64,000 nt of DNA from an uncultured Verrucomicrobiota bacterium (GTDB lineage: Bacteria > Verrucomicrobiota > Verrucomicrobiia > Limisphaerales > UBA9464): positions 1 to 64,000 of the forward strand of contig CAIVQB010000052.1 in assembly GCA_903907925.1 (NCBI GenBank), written 5' to 3'. The position numbers and the translations under genes are program-made. Shown here piece after piece: positions 16,075-24,507 of this stretch; the first letter of the stretch is position 1, and each line of letters starts with the position of its first letter. The notes beneath the pieces are model-generated. The model did not search any database, was not told where the DNA came from, and saw only the letters and a program-made list of their open reading frames with translations.

Positions 16075-18033
16075 TCACCGGACCGGGAGGACCTGGACAT
16101 TGATCCTCGATCCCTGGGGCCCGCCGATGAACACGCGGTGGGTGGCCTTCTTGAAGTCGGCGACGGTGGCAGTGGCGATGTTAACGTAGGTCTGCGGATT
16201 GCGGTCGACCAGCGGGAACCAGGTGCTCTGGACCTGGACCATCAGGCGATGTCCGCGGCGGAAGGTGTGAAAAATGTCCGGGATATCAAACACCACCGAG
16301 GTCTTCTTGCCGGGCTCGAACGGTTCTGGTTTCTCGAAGCTGTTGCGGAACCGGCCGCGGATGACATCGCCACGCACCAACTGCTGATAGCCACCCATCC
16401 GGATCGAAGCCGGATTCGGCACTGGGTCCGGATAATCATCAGAATACACGTCCACCACCTTGACGATCCAGTCGGCATCGGTGCCCGACGTCGCAACTTC
16501 CAACGCCGCCTTCAACGGTCCAGCTAGGGTGACGTCCTCCTCCAGCACCGGAGTCTGATACACCAACACGTCGGTCCGCGTGGCGGCGAAGCGTTGGTCG
16601 TGGAGCGGATAGGATCGCGGATAACCCGTCTGCAATTCCTCGGTGTAGGGAACCGGTTTGTTCGGGTCACTGACGAACTCATCGACCGTTTCACCGCCGT
16701 TGGCCGGCTGAAAGGCGAGGCCGCCCGCGGGCTGTAGAAACAGCGTCTTCGCCACCGATTCCTTCGGCGGCCAGGCATCAAACCGTCGCCAGCGATTCGC
16801 GCCGGTTTCGAAAACGGTCGCATTGGCCAACACCGGATTTGTGTCGCCCTTGAGATACTTGCGGAAGAACGGCAGTTCCAATTTTTCACGGAAATACTCG
16901 CCGGTTTTTTCCCGAAACGAAACCGCACCCAGATGATCCCCCGCACTGCCGCCCCACGCGCCGTGCGACCACGGTCCCATGACCAGCAGGTTGGTGGCTT
17001 CGGGGTTCAGCTTGCCCACCCACTGATGGGTTTGCAGCGGTCCAAACAAATCTTCGGCATCGAACCATCCGCCGACCGTCATTACCGCGCACTTCACGTT
17101 TTTCAAGTGCGGCCGGATGTTGCGCGCCTGCCACCAGGCATCGTAGTTCGGGTGCCCGAGCATTTCGTTCCAGATCGGGGCCCCACCCTTGAGATGAATC
17201 TGATCCGCATTCGCAAGCGGTCCCATCCGCATGAAGAACTCGTAGCTGTCCTCGGTGCCGTAGAAAAAGTTCTTCATCTCCTGGTGCAACGGGTCGGTAA
17301 TCTTCTGATCCATCCAGTAGAAAAAGCCGAAGTTCTGGGTGAGAAAAAGGGCTCCGTTGTGGTGGATGTCATCCCCCATGAACCAGTCTGATATCGGTGC
17401 CTGTGGCGATGCGGCCTTCAACGCAGGATGGCTGTCGATCATCCCCATCGCCGTGTAAAAGCCGGGATAAGAAATCCCGAACATGCCCACCTTTCCATTG
17501 TTGCCCGGCACGTTCTTCACCAGCCAGTCGATGGTGTCCCAGGTGTCCGAGCTCTCATCGGTATCCGCCGGTCCCTGTTTGTTGGGGCGGAACGGGCGGA
17601 CATGGACATATTCCCCCTCGGAACCAAACCGGCCGCGAACGTCTTGGGTGACGAGGATGAAGCGGTCTTTGGCGAGCGATTCGAACGAGCCTCCCGGCTT
17701 TTGAAAATTATCGGATCCGTACGGCTTCAACGCATACGGCGTGCGGGTGAGGACGATCGGGTAGTTGGTGGAATCGTCCTTGGGCACGTAGACCCGGGTC
17801 AGGAGGCGGATCCCGTCGCGCATGGGAATCCGGTGCTCGAACTTCACGTAATTCTCGGCGAGCCACGCGACGGTGTCGGTGGCCGGCTTGTCCTCGGAAC
17901 GCAACTGCTCGGAGCCGTCGACGTAGGACGGGCGGGCTTGAAGTCGCGTCGAAGTCAGAGCGGCCCAACCGGCAACTCCGGCCAGAAGGAATTGAACGCT
18001 GCGCGAAATGAATCCGGTCCGGGTCCAGCTCAT
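16075..18033 (-). CDS. exported CocE/NonD family serine hydrolase (X-Pro dipeptidyl-peptidase-like)
   Basis: The 652-residue protein carries an N-terminal signal peptide (hydrophobic LLAGVAGWAAL) and then an alpha/beta hydrolase domain of the S15/CocE family. The nucleophile sits in GMFGISYPGFY (G-x-S-Y-x-G), after the oxyanion-region motif VLTRTPYAL. The C-terminal roughly 200 residues form the jelly-roll X-Pro-DPP C domain (TLAGPLKAALEVATSGTDADW). Homologues cleave esters, amides, beta-lactam acyl groups or X-Pro peptides; the substrate here is unknown. Secretion suggests nutrient scavenging. Confidence 0.88.
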   Translation of the reverse strand: MSWTRTGFISRSVQFLLAGVAGWAALTSTRLQARPSYVDGSEQLRSEDKPATDTVAWLAENYVKFEHRIPMRDGIRLLTRVYVPKDDSTNYPIVLTRTPYALKPYGSDNFQKPGGSFESLAKDRFILVTQDVRGRFGSEGEYVHVRPFRPNKQGPADTDESSDTWDTIDWLVKNVPGNNGKVGMFGISYPGFYTAMGMIDSHPALKAASPQAPISDWFMGDDIHHNGALFLTQNFGFFYWMDQKITDPLHQEMKNFFYGTEDSYEFFMRMGPLANADQIHLKGGAPIWNEMLGHPNYDAWWQARNIRPHLKNVKCAVMTVGGWFDAEDLFGPLQTHQWVGKLNPEATNLLVMGPWSHGAWGGSAGDHLGAVSFREKTGEYFREKLELPFFRKYLKGDTNPVLANATVFETGANRWRRFDAWPPKESVAKTLFLQPAGGLAFQPANGGETVDEFVSDPNKPVPYTEELQTGYPRSYPLHDQRFAATRTDVLVYQTPVLEEDVTLAGPLKAALEVATSGTDADWIVKVVDVYSDDYPDPVPNPASIRMGGYQQLVRGDVIRGRFRNSFEKPEPFEPGKKTSVVFDIPDIFHTFRRGHRLMVQVQSTWFPLVDRNPQTYVNIATATVADFKKATHRVFIGGPQGSRINVQVLPVR

Positions 18034-18316
18034 GGCGACGAGAATGACCGCCGGAACGCCGGCGTCCAGTCTGAGGGACGGGAGACGGTGAAAAGTCAGT
18101 GAGTTGAAGGGATGAAGAGTGAAGAGGAGAAAAGAGGCTCAGGATCGGTGCCATCCTCGTATTGGACTACTCCGATCGTGGCTCGCGGCTCTCGATTTGA
18201 GACGCACTGGCCGGCAATATGCCGGCGCTCCCAAGGCCGCCCGTTTTTCCGTCTTCAGGTTTTCCCGTTTTCCACGTTCCCACTCTTCGCGCCTTCGCGT
18301 CTTCGTTGTTCCCTCA
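18034..18316. other. intergenic region with a GCCGGC hairpin
   Basis: No gene is supported. A perfect small hairpin GCCGGC-AATAT-GCCGGC lies at 18210-18226. The stretch near 18287-18312 (CTTCGCGCCTTCGCGTCTTC) closely matches 23723-23756, suggesting shared repeat debris. The rest is pyrimidine-rich and featureless. Confidence 0.4.
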
Positions 18317-18727
18317 TTACATCCCCAGTTTCAAAACCCGCTCAAATTGTTCCCGTGTCACCGGCGTCACGCTGAGACGGGAGTTTCGGATCAAGGCCAT
18401 TTCGGCAGTCGCGGGGTCTTTCTTGATCACCTCCAGCGTCACGGGACGGGCCAGCGGTTTCACTGGTTCCAGTTCGACGCAGCTCCAATCGCCTTCGGTG
18501 GCGGTGGGATCGGCGTAGGCCTCGCGGGAAACCTTGGCGATGCCGACCAACTGTTTCTCGGAGACGCTGTGGTAAAACAACACCGCATCGCCGCGTCGCA
18601 TGGCGCGGAGGTTGTTGCGGGCTTGGAAATTGCGGACGCCAGTCCAGACCGTGGATCCATCCGATTGCAATTGCCGGAAGGAATAGGCCTCGGGTTCGGA
18701 CTTCACCAACCACCATTGCTTTGCCAT
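18317..18727 (-). CDS. EVE domain protein (thymocyte nuclear protein 1-like)
   Basis: The 136-residue protein consists of one EVE domain, a PUA-like fold that recognises modified bases in DNA or RNA. Landmarks are WWLVKSEPEAYSF at the very start, VWTGVRNFQARNNLR, the GDAVLFYHS loop and a C-terminal segment typical of the family. The ATG at 18727 places WWLVKSEP at residue 5; an upstream in-frame start at 18802 would overlap the next gene's control region without adding family sequence. The gene stands alone, on the same strand as the GH/GT fusion upstream. Confidence 0.9.
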   Translation of the reverse strand: MAKQWWLVKSEPEAYSFRQLQSDGSTVWTGVRNFQARNNLRAMRRGDAVLFYHSVSEKQLVGIAKVSREAYADPTATEGDWSCVELEPVKPLARPVTLEVIKKDPATAEMALIRNSRLSVTPVTREQFERVLKLGM

Positions 18728-18812
18728 GAGCGGAAGAGTGGCGTGGGATCCGCCAAAGGCAAGGGCACGATTTGGTCTCCAGTCGGGTCGGCCGGACTCC
18801 AACGCCGCCCGG

Positions 18813-21500
18813 TCAACGCCGATTGCCGCCTTCGAGTTTCACCATCCCAAACTCCTTGGCGCAGCCGTCGAGGAAGGTGGCGAACACCCGTTGCAGATCG
18901 CGGCGTGAGGCATTCAAACGCCAGGCCAGCAGCGGCAGGATCAGCAACACCGACCAGGCCTTCCACGACCATTCCTTGGGCACGAAGCCGATGACCACCA
19001 GGGACAGCCCCGCGGCCGACCAAAACATCGCGCGCGCAAAGAAACTCCACGCCCCCTGCAGTCTGCAGCGCAGCACCTCCCGGCCGCCCGGATGAAACTC
19101 CGAGGCGGTGATCAATTGGAGACGTGCCCAGCGGGACCCGTAAACTTCAACGTCAAATCGCGACCAGCCGGAATCCGGTTTGTTGGGCCAGCCGCGTTGA
19201 TCCAGGCGTTCGAGAACGCGGGAAAGAAACAGCAACCGATCAACACCCGCCTCGCTCCAATAGGCGACGGAACCAAGGTACACCGCACGGCCGGCCAGAC
19301 TCATCGATTCCAGATTCTCGCGATCGCTGAGGCGGGTCTGCTGGCCGCGCAAATGGCCGCGATGACGCGCCCCACCCCGCACCAGCGGCTGAAGCAAAAA
19401 TAGCAATGCCACCAAGGGCCGGGACCAGATACGGGACCGGGTCCGCGCTAGATCGGCCTGCCAGGCGGCGATGACACACATCGCAATCGAGAACGCCAGG
19501 CTGGCGAATCCGAACGCCGTCAAGTGAGGCACCACCGAACCGAGCGCGAGCAGCGGGAGAGTGACCAGGACGTAGTATTCGAGGCTGGTCACCACCATCA
19601 GCAGGAGGTTCGGTGAGCCGGAATAAATGCTCTGGAAAAAGGCGCTGCCGAACAGGCCGTGGTAGATGACCGGAGCGCGAGTTTCGACGCCGATTTTTGC
19701 CGGGGAATAAATGCGTCCCTGCCATCGCGAACCGCCGAAGTTATTGAAGTTTTCCGGATGCCGCCGTTCCAGCATTGCCTCCGCTTCGCCGTATCCCGCC
19801 TGTTGCTTGAGATAGGCGGCGAGCGTGTTGCGCCGGTAATGCCACACGAATCCACCGGGACTGAAACCAATCCGATAGCCCCGCTGCTGCAGGCGCCAGC
19901 AAACATCAACGTCGTCGCCGGCCTTGCGGTAGACGGGGTCGAATCCGCCGATTTCCAGCAACGCCCATTTGTAGAAGGCCATGTTGCAGCCCGGAATGTG
20001 CTCCGCCAAACGATCGGTGAGCATCACATGGGCGGGCCCACCCGGAGACACCATGACGGCGGCGGCCGCGGGGGAATCGTCCGGCGGCAAAAGATTGTGA
20101 CCGCCGATTCCGGCGAATCGCGAATTCAGAAGATCGCCGACCAGATAATGCAGCCAGTCTTCATCGGCCCGGCAATCGCTGTCGGTGAAGGCGATGATGT
20201 CGCCAGTGGCCGCGTAGATCCCGGTGTTGCGCGCGGCGGACAGGCCCTCGTTGCGCTCGTGGCGGATGTTCCGAACCCCGGGGAACAGAGCAACAATCTG
20301 CGGCGTCGTGTCGGTCGATCCATCATCCACGAGGATCACCTCGAAATTCGGATAATTGAGCAGCTCGAGAGATTGCAGGCAGGCCTTCAGCGTGGCGCCG
20401 CCGTTGTAGCTGGCGACCACCACCGAAACCCGCGGCGTCTGGGACAGCACGAACCGAGGGGCGATGGCGTACTGTTTTTGGACCGCCTCAAACGCCGGCC
20501 GCGGTTCGCGGGAAACGGTGGTGAGGCCGAACTTCCAGTCGGGCACCTGCCGGTTGTCCTTGAACCATTCGTCGGTGAACGAGAAGACCACCGTACCGGC
20601 GCATCCGGCGCGGAAGGCGGTTTCGATCTTCCAGCCAAGAATCTCCGCCTGACGCTCGTCGCCTTCCCGCAGCGCATCGATCCCAAACTCACCGAGCATC
20701 ACCGGCTTGGTGTCCGCGAGCATTTGCAACCGGGAGAGATAATTCTCAAACGCCCGCTGCTGGTGCAGGTAGACATTCCAACAGAAAAAATCGACCGCGT
20801 GGGGATGAAGAAACTCCGTCGGCGGAAAATTGCCAAACGTGCAGAGACATTCCGGATCCTCGCGACGGGCCACCGCGACGAGCTCGTCGATGAAGTCGCA
20901 GACGGCGGCGCCACCGCTCCAGCGGACGATGTCGGCGGGAATCTCGTTCACCACCGAAAGTGCAAACACGGCCGGATGCGCAGCACACGCCTTGGCCGCC
21001 GCTCGGACGGCTTCGATGGCCTCGGTTCGTGAACGATCACTCTCGAGAAAGCAGAGGTGTTTGTTCCACGGAACATCGACCAGCACCTTCAGGCCATGCT
21101 CACCGGCGAGGTCCAGGAACCAGCGCGGCGGAACGTGATAGATGCGGAGCAGATTGGCACTGAGCAGGGTGATCTGGGCGAAATCACGGGCCGTGGCGTC
21201 CGGCTCGGGGAACGGCTCCCCGCGACTGTTGGGAGCAAAGGGTCCATAGACGACACCCTTGGGGAAGAACTTCCGGGCGCCGATCCGGAAGAACTTGCCA
21301 TCGACCGTGACCCGCTGCCGGGCCGTGACTGAGGGTTCACTCACAGCAGGCGACGCCGAGGCCGTCGGCCGGACGAACGGCCCACGGGCAGTGGGCAGTG
21401 CGCGCTGGACCGAGGGGAGCCCGACCGGCCGGACACCACCCGTGCGGCCAGGCAAAGCCCGGAACACGGGACGGCGGAGGGCAATCGCATCGGCGGTCAT
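18813..21500 (-). CDS. membrane glycosyltransferase family 2 fused to an N-terminal glycoside-hydrolase-like TIM barrel
   Basis: The 895-residue protein has two catalytic modules. Residues about 65-350 resemble a GH-A clan (GH2/GH5-like) barrel, with a candidate acid/base Glu in SVVNEIPAD and nucleophile Glu in LGEFGIDA. Residues about 365-610 are a GT-A family 2 domain: VSVVVASYNG, VDDGSTD, DSD metal motif and GDDVDVCWR. Hydrophobic segments at about 640-720 and 820-860 anchor it in the membrane. It probably polymerises or transfers sugars onto an exopolysaccharide while the barrel trims or binds glycan. The start at 21500 is the first ATG, and the first 45 residues are low in family signal. 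Confidence 0.82.
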   Translation of the reverse strand: MTADAIALRRPVFRALPGRTGGVRPVGLPSVQRALPTARGPFVRPTASASPAVSEPSVTARQRVTVDGKFFRIGARKFFPKGVVYGPFAPNSRGEPFPEPDATARDFAQITLLSANLLRIYHVPPRWFLDLAGEHGLKVLVDVPWNKHLCFLESDRSRTEAIEAVRAAAKACAAHPAVFALSVVNEIPADIVRWSGGAAVCDFIDELVAVARREDPECLCTFGNFPPTEFLHPHAVDFFCWNVYLHQQRAFENYLSRLQMLADTKPVMLGEFGIDALREGDERQAEILGWKIETAFRAGCAGTVVFSFTDEWFKDNRQVPDWKFGLTTVSREPRPAFEAVQKQYAIAPRFVLSQTPRVSVVVASYNGGATLKACLQSLELLNYPNFEVILVDDGSTDTTPQIVALFPGVRNIRHERNEGLSAARNTGIYAATGDIIAFTDSDCRADEDWLHYLVGDLLNSRFAGIGGHNLLPPDDSPAAAAVMVSPGGPAHVMLTDRLAEHIPGCNMAFYKWALLEIGGFDPVYRKAGDDVDVCWRLQQRGYRIGFSPGGFVWHYRRNTLAAYLKQQAGYGEAEAMLERRHPENFNNFGGSRWQGRIYSPAKIGVETRAPVIYHGLFGSAFFQSIYSGSPNLLLMVVTSLEYYVLVTLPLLALGSVVPHLTAFGFASLAFSIAMCVIAAWQADLARTRSRIWSRPLVALLFLLQPLVRGGARHRGHLRGQQTRLSDRENLESMSLAGRAVYLGSVAYWSEAGVDRLLFLSRVLERLDQRGWPNKPDSGWSRFDVEVYGSRWARLQLITASEFHPGGREVLRCRLQGAWSFFARAMFWSAAGLSLVVIGFVPKEWSWKAWSVLLILPLLAWRLNASRRDLQRVFATFLDGCAKEFGMVKLEGGNRR

Positions 21501-21667
21501 GGTGCAGGAGGAAACCGTCGTCGCGCAAGGGGCGCCGGATCCAACGTCCGCAGTCGGACGGCGACAGCTCCGGCAATCTTCATTCGTTCATCGCTTGGTG
21601 GACAAAAGCCCGCCGGACCGGAATCCAGCGGGCTGTGAGGCCATCGTGGTCGTTCTCGGGGTTTCCC

Positions 21668-22021
21668 TTACCAGCGCCGGACGAACGGGCCGCGAGCATG
21701 GTACCCGTACTCATGATGCCACGGCGAACCGTACACCACCGGCCGGCCGCAATACGCGGGAGCGGCGACATACACCACCGGTGCCGGAGTCGCGTAAACA
21801 ACGGTCGGAGGCGTGGCATAGATCACGGTCGGGGCTGGAACGGCGGAATAAACCACCGGCGGCGCGTAGTGCGGACGGAATGCGTCGGCCAGAACCCCGG
21901 CCACCGCGACGCCCGTCAGCACCTTGCCGGCGGTCGCCCATTCACGATCTCCGGCCTGCGCGGGAATCATCGCCGCGGAACCCAGAGCCACCAACGCCAC
22001 GGTCAAAACTGCAGTTTTCAT
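21668..22021 (-). CDS. exported Val/Tyr/Pro-repeat protein
   Basis: The 117-residue protein begins with a signal peptide ending at AQA (MKTAVLTVALVALGSAAMIPAQA). A short Gly/Ala-rich segment follows, then near-repeats of the type PPVVYSAVPAP, PTVIYATPP, TVVYATPAP and PVVYVAAP, and a His/Arg/Trp-rich tail. It is an envelope protein of the YXXP/VVY repeat type seen in several bacterial phyla. No enzymatic motif is visible. The ATG at 22021 is chosen because the signal peptide begins there; the frame is open 93 bases further upstream. Confidence 0.72.
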   Translation of the reverse strand: MKTAVLTVALVALGSAAMIPAQAGDREWATAGKVLTGVAVAGVLADAFRPHYAPPVVYSAVPAPTVIYATPPTVVYATPAPVVYVAAPAYCGRPVVYGSPWHHEYGYHARGPFVRRW

Positions 22022-22162
22022 AGTCAGATTTGAGTTATCGGGGTCGTCTTTGTTGTCCACTGCGACCCACGGCCATTCGGACGATAGACAGTATTGTTTA
22101 TTCACTGCATGCAAATACCTGATGCACAGGCACCGGGGTCGAGGCTTTGCAGTTCAGGGTCC

Positions 22163-23122
22163 GTGAGCGATCGTCCTTCCGTGAGTCCCCCGTCTGGTCC
22201 GCCCGAACCTGCCGACGCACGCCGCACCCGGCGTCGGATTCCCCGGTCGTTCCGCGAACTCACCCCCAGCAATCATTTCAGTCCGCGTTCTTTCTTCCGC
22301 GAAATGGTCTGGAAGGCGTTCTTCACCGAACGCAGCGGCTCAACCAAGGTTCCCGCATTCCCGGTGCTCCGCGGATCCGAGGTGGCCCTGACCTGGATCG
22401 GTCACGCCTCGTTTCTGGTCCAGTTCGAAGACCTCAACGCCATCATCGATCCGAACTTCGCCAACTGGTTGTTCCTGCTCAAACGGCTCAAGCGTCCCGG
22501 ACTCAAGGCGAGTGATCTTCCGCCCATCGATCTGGTGCTCCTCACCCACGCGCACTTCGACCACTTTCACAAACCGAGCTTGCGACGCCTGCCTTCGCCG
22601 AAGATCGCGGTGATGCCATGGGGTTGCGGCTCGCTTGCCAAGCGGGTCGGATTCGAACGCATCGTCGAATTGAAGTGGTGGGAGAGCTTCGGGCACGGGG
22701 ATTGGAAGGTAACCCTCGTTCCTGGCAAACACTGGGGCGCGCGCACGCTGCGGGACGCCCACCGTGGTTGGGGCGGATTCGTGATCGAACATCGCGGACG
22801 CCGCATTTATCACGCCGGTGATTCCGCGTATTTCGACGGCTTCACCGAGATCGGTGCCCGGATGAAACCGGAAATCTCACTACTGCCCATCGGCGCCTAT
22901 TACCCGGATTCGTTTCGTCACGTCCACATGGGACCCGACGAGGCGGTGCGGGCCTTTCGCGATCTCAAGTCCGACTGGCTGGTCCCGATGCACTACGGAA
23001 CCTTCAAGCTCAGCTTCGAGGAAATGGACGAACCGGAACGCTGGCTGCGCGAACTCGCCGCCACCGAACGCCTCACCAAACATCTTCGCGTGCTTGAAGA
23101 AGGCGTGCCGGAGAAGTTCTAG
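22163..23122 (+). CDS. metallo-beta-lactamase fold hydrolase (UlaG/NAPE-PLD-like)
   Basis: The protein contains the MBL signature HAHFDH (LLTHAHFDHFHKPS), an early WIGHASFLVQF strand, and further metal-ligand regions GKHWGART, YHAGDSAYF and PMHYGTF. This pattern is that of the L-ascorbate-6-phosphate lactonase (UlaG)/N-acyl-phosphatidylethanolamine phospholipase D group. The substrate is unknown. The start is uncertain: the frame is open from 22094, and GTG at 22163 is a reasonable choice that leaves about 50 residues before the conserved MVWKAFF. Confidence 0.82.
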   Translation: MSDRPSVSPPSGPPEPADARRTRRRIPRSFRELTPSNHFSPRSFFREMVWKAFFTERSGSTKVPAFPVLRGSEVALTWIGHASFLVQFEDLNAIIDPNFANWLFLLKRLKRPGLKASDLPPIDLVLLTHAHFDHFHKPSLRRLPSPKIAVMPWGCGSLAKRVGFERIVELKWWESFGHGDWKVTLVPGKHWGARTLRDAHRGWGGFVIEHRGRRIYHAGDSAYFDGFTEIGARMKPEISLLPIGAYYPDSFRHVHMGPDEAVRAFRDLKSDWLVPMHYGTFKLSFEEMDEPERWLRELAATERLTKHLRVLEEGVPEKF

Positions 23123-23135
23123 TCGCTGGAAGGTT

Positions 23136-23230
23136 GGACACGGATTTCACGAATTGACACGAATTGGGGAGAACAAAGATGACCGAATCAACTCTTCAGG
23201 AATCCGTGCAAATTGGTGAAATCCGTGTCC
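23136..23230. repeat. imperfect 30-bp inverted repeat (ACACGGATTTCAC family)
   Basis: Arms 23136-23165 and 23201-23230 are reverse complements with four mismatches, and both outer ends read GGACACGGATTTCAC. The 35-base spacer carries no gene. The outer 14 bases match the palindrome at 13238-13332, so the two are one family. It lies between the MBL gene and the fmdB-like gene. Confidence 0.8.
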
Positions 23231-23299
23231 ACCTTCCCGAGCCTGATCAACTGCCTTGAAGCGATTGCCTCGGGACACGGTCCGGCTATTCTCGACGGC

Positions 23300-23536
23300 A
23301 TGCCGATTTACGAATTCCACTGCGACGCCTGCGACAAGGACAGCGAAGTCCTGGTGCGTTCGAGCGACTGGAAGGGAACACCCTGCCCGAAGTGCGGTTC
23401 CACGCGATTGAACAAGAAGTTCTCCACCTTCGCCGCCAGCATCGCCGGTGGTGGTGCAGCGGACAACGCCGGTTCCTGCAGCGGCGTCCCCTCCTCCTGT
23501 GGCATGTGTGGCACCGGCAAGCCCCACTCGCATTGA
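23300..23536 (+). CDS. FmdB family zinc ribbon protein
   Basis: The 78-residue protein starts MPIYEFHCDACD and has the FmdB-type Cys4 ribbon C-x2-C (CDAC) and C-x2-C (CPKC), separated by about 22 residues. The tail is Gly/Ala/Ser-rich, with three extra Cys (CSG, CGMC) and a terminal HSH that could bind more metal. The family was first noticed as a regulator near formamidase, but its general role is unknown. The ATG at 23300 is fixed by the invariant MPIYEF start. Confidence 0.88.
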   Translation: MPIYEFHCDACDKDSEVLVRSSDWKGTPCPKCGSTRLNKKFSTFAASIAGGGAADNAGSCSGVPSSCGMCGTGKPHSH

Positions 23537-23543
23537 GCGGACC

Positions 23544-23702
23544 CTATGCGCCGGCAGAGCGGAGCGTCGACGGCGCTGTCGTGCCCGGGGCTGAAACAAC
23601 ACCGCCGGTGCACCGCAGGTTTCCGCGAGGTGTAATTCCCCAGCGCGTCCTTGTCGGCACCGGTTCCATAGCGGCGTGGCGCTACGCTTCCCGCCGCACT
23701 CC
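23544..23702. repeat. 159-bp element with imperfect terminal inverted repeats (copy 2)
   Basis: The left end TGCGCCGGCAGAGCGGAGCG and right end GCGGCGTGGCGCTACGCTTC followed by CCGCCGCACTCC match the two ends of the element at 15838-15979, whereas the centres differ. The remaining intergenic sequence to 23772 carries a CGCGCCTTCGCGCCTTCG run also seen near 18290. Confidence 0.7.
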
Positions 23703-23772
23703 ACAACCGATTCAAAATTTCTCCGCGCCTTCGCGCCTTCGCGCCTTCGTTGTTCTCCCGATCGGATGAGCC

Positions 23773-24480
23773 TTACGGCAACTCCTGCAAGCGCACGTTG
23801 CGCCAGCGGACTTCGAGGCCGGCGAGGTTGGTTTTCACGGCGTGGACTTGCAGGCCGATGAGACCGGACGGGGTCATCGAATCGTGGAAATCGGTCGCGG
23901 CAACACCGTTGAGCCAGCTGCGAATGGAATCGCCGCGGCACTCGATGCGCAGACGATTCCATTGCGCCGCCTTGAAGGCCAGCCGGGCGGGTTGATTGGT
24001 CTCCAACGTCTGGAGCCAGCCGCGTCGCGCTTCGTCGTACAGACCGCCGGTCCAGGCCCGCGGACTCGGATCGATCTCGATTTGATACCCGTGCACCCGG
24101 TTGGGCGGAAACTTGTACAGCTTCCCGTTAATGTTGGTGACGGTCTGTGTGTCGAACACCTCGCTGCGCACCTGCACGCCGGAGTTGAGGTTCAACATCG
24201 GCTTGAACTCCATCTCCAGGATGAAGTTGGTGTAGCTGCGTTCGGTGCAGAGAAAGGTGTTCGCCGTTCCCGGCGCCGGTGAACCCACGATCTCGGCACC
24301 ATCCATTCGATAGTTCGCATTGCCGCCCTTGCGGACCCAGCCGGACAAGTCGCGTCCATTGAACAGCGGTTTCCAGCCGCCGCCCAAAAACCCTCCACTG
24401 GCACAACCGGAGATGAACACCACGACGACGGCGGCCAGGGTCACGAGTACCTGCGGACGAATTGCTGAGGAACGTTTCAT
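23773..24480 (-). CDS. DUF1080 (3-keto-disaccharide hydrolase fold) lipoprotein
   Basis: The 235-residue protein has a lipoprotein signal with lipobox ISGC (Cys at about residue 26) and is therefore membrane anchored. The rest is one concanavalin-like DUF1080 domain: WKPLFNGRDLSGWVRKGG, DGAEIVGSP, NFILEMEFKP, NSGVQVRSE, GYQIEIDPS, WNRLRIECRGDSIRSWLNG. Members include 3-keto-glycoside hydrolases and many uncharacterised sugar-active proteins in Verrucomicrobiota, Planctomycetota and Bacteroidota. It follows ffh on the same strand after about 27 bases in transcription order. Confidence 0.88.
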   Translation of the reverse strand: MKRSSAIRPQVLVTLAAVVVVFISGCASGGFLGGGWKPLFNGRDLSGWVRKGGNANYRMDGAEIVGSPAPGTANTFLCTERSYTNFILEMEFKPMLNLNSGVQVRSEVFDTQTVTNINGKLYKFPPNRVHGYQIEIDPSPRAWTGGLYDEARRGWLQTLETNQPARLAFKAAQWNRLRIECRGDSIRSWLNGVAATDFHDSMTPSGLIGLQVHAVKTNLAGLEVRWRNVRLQELP

Positions 24481-24507
24481 GGGTGCAACGGGGAACGGGG
24501 TGACGAC

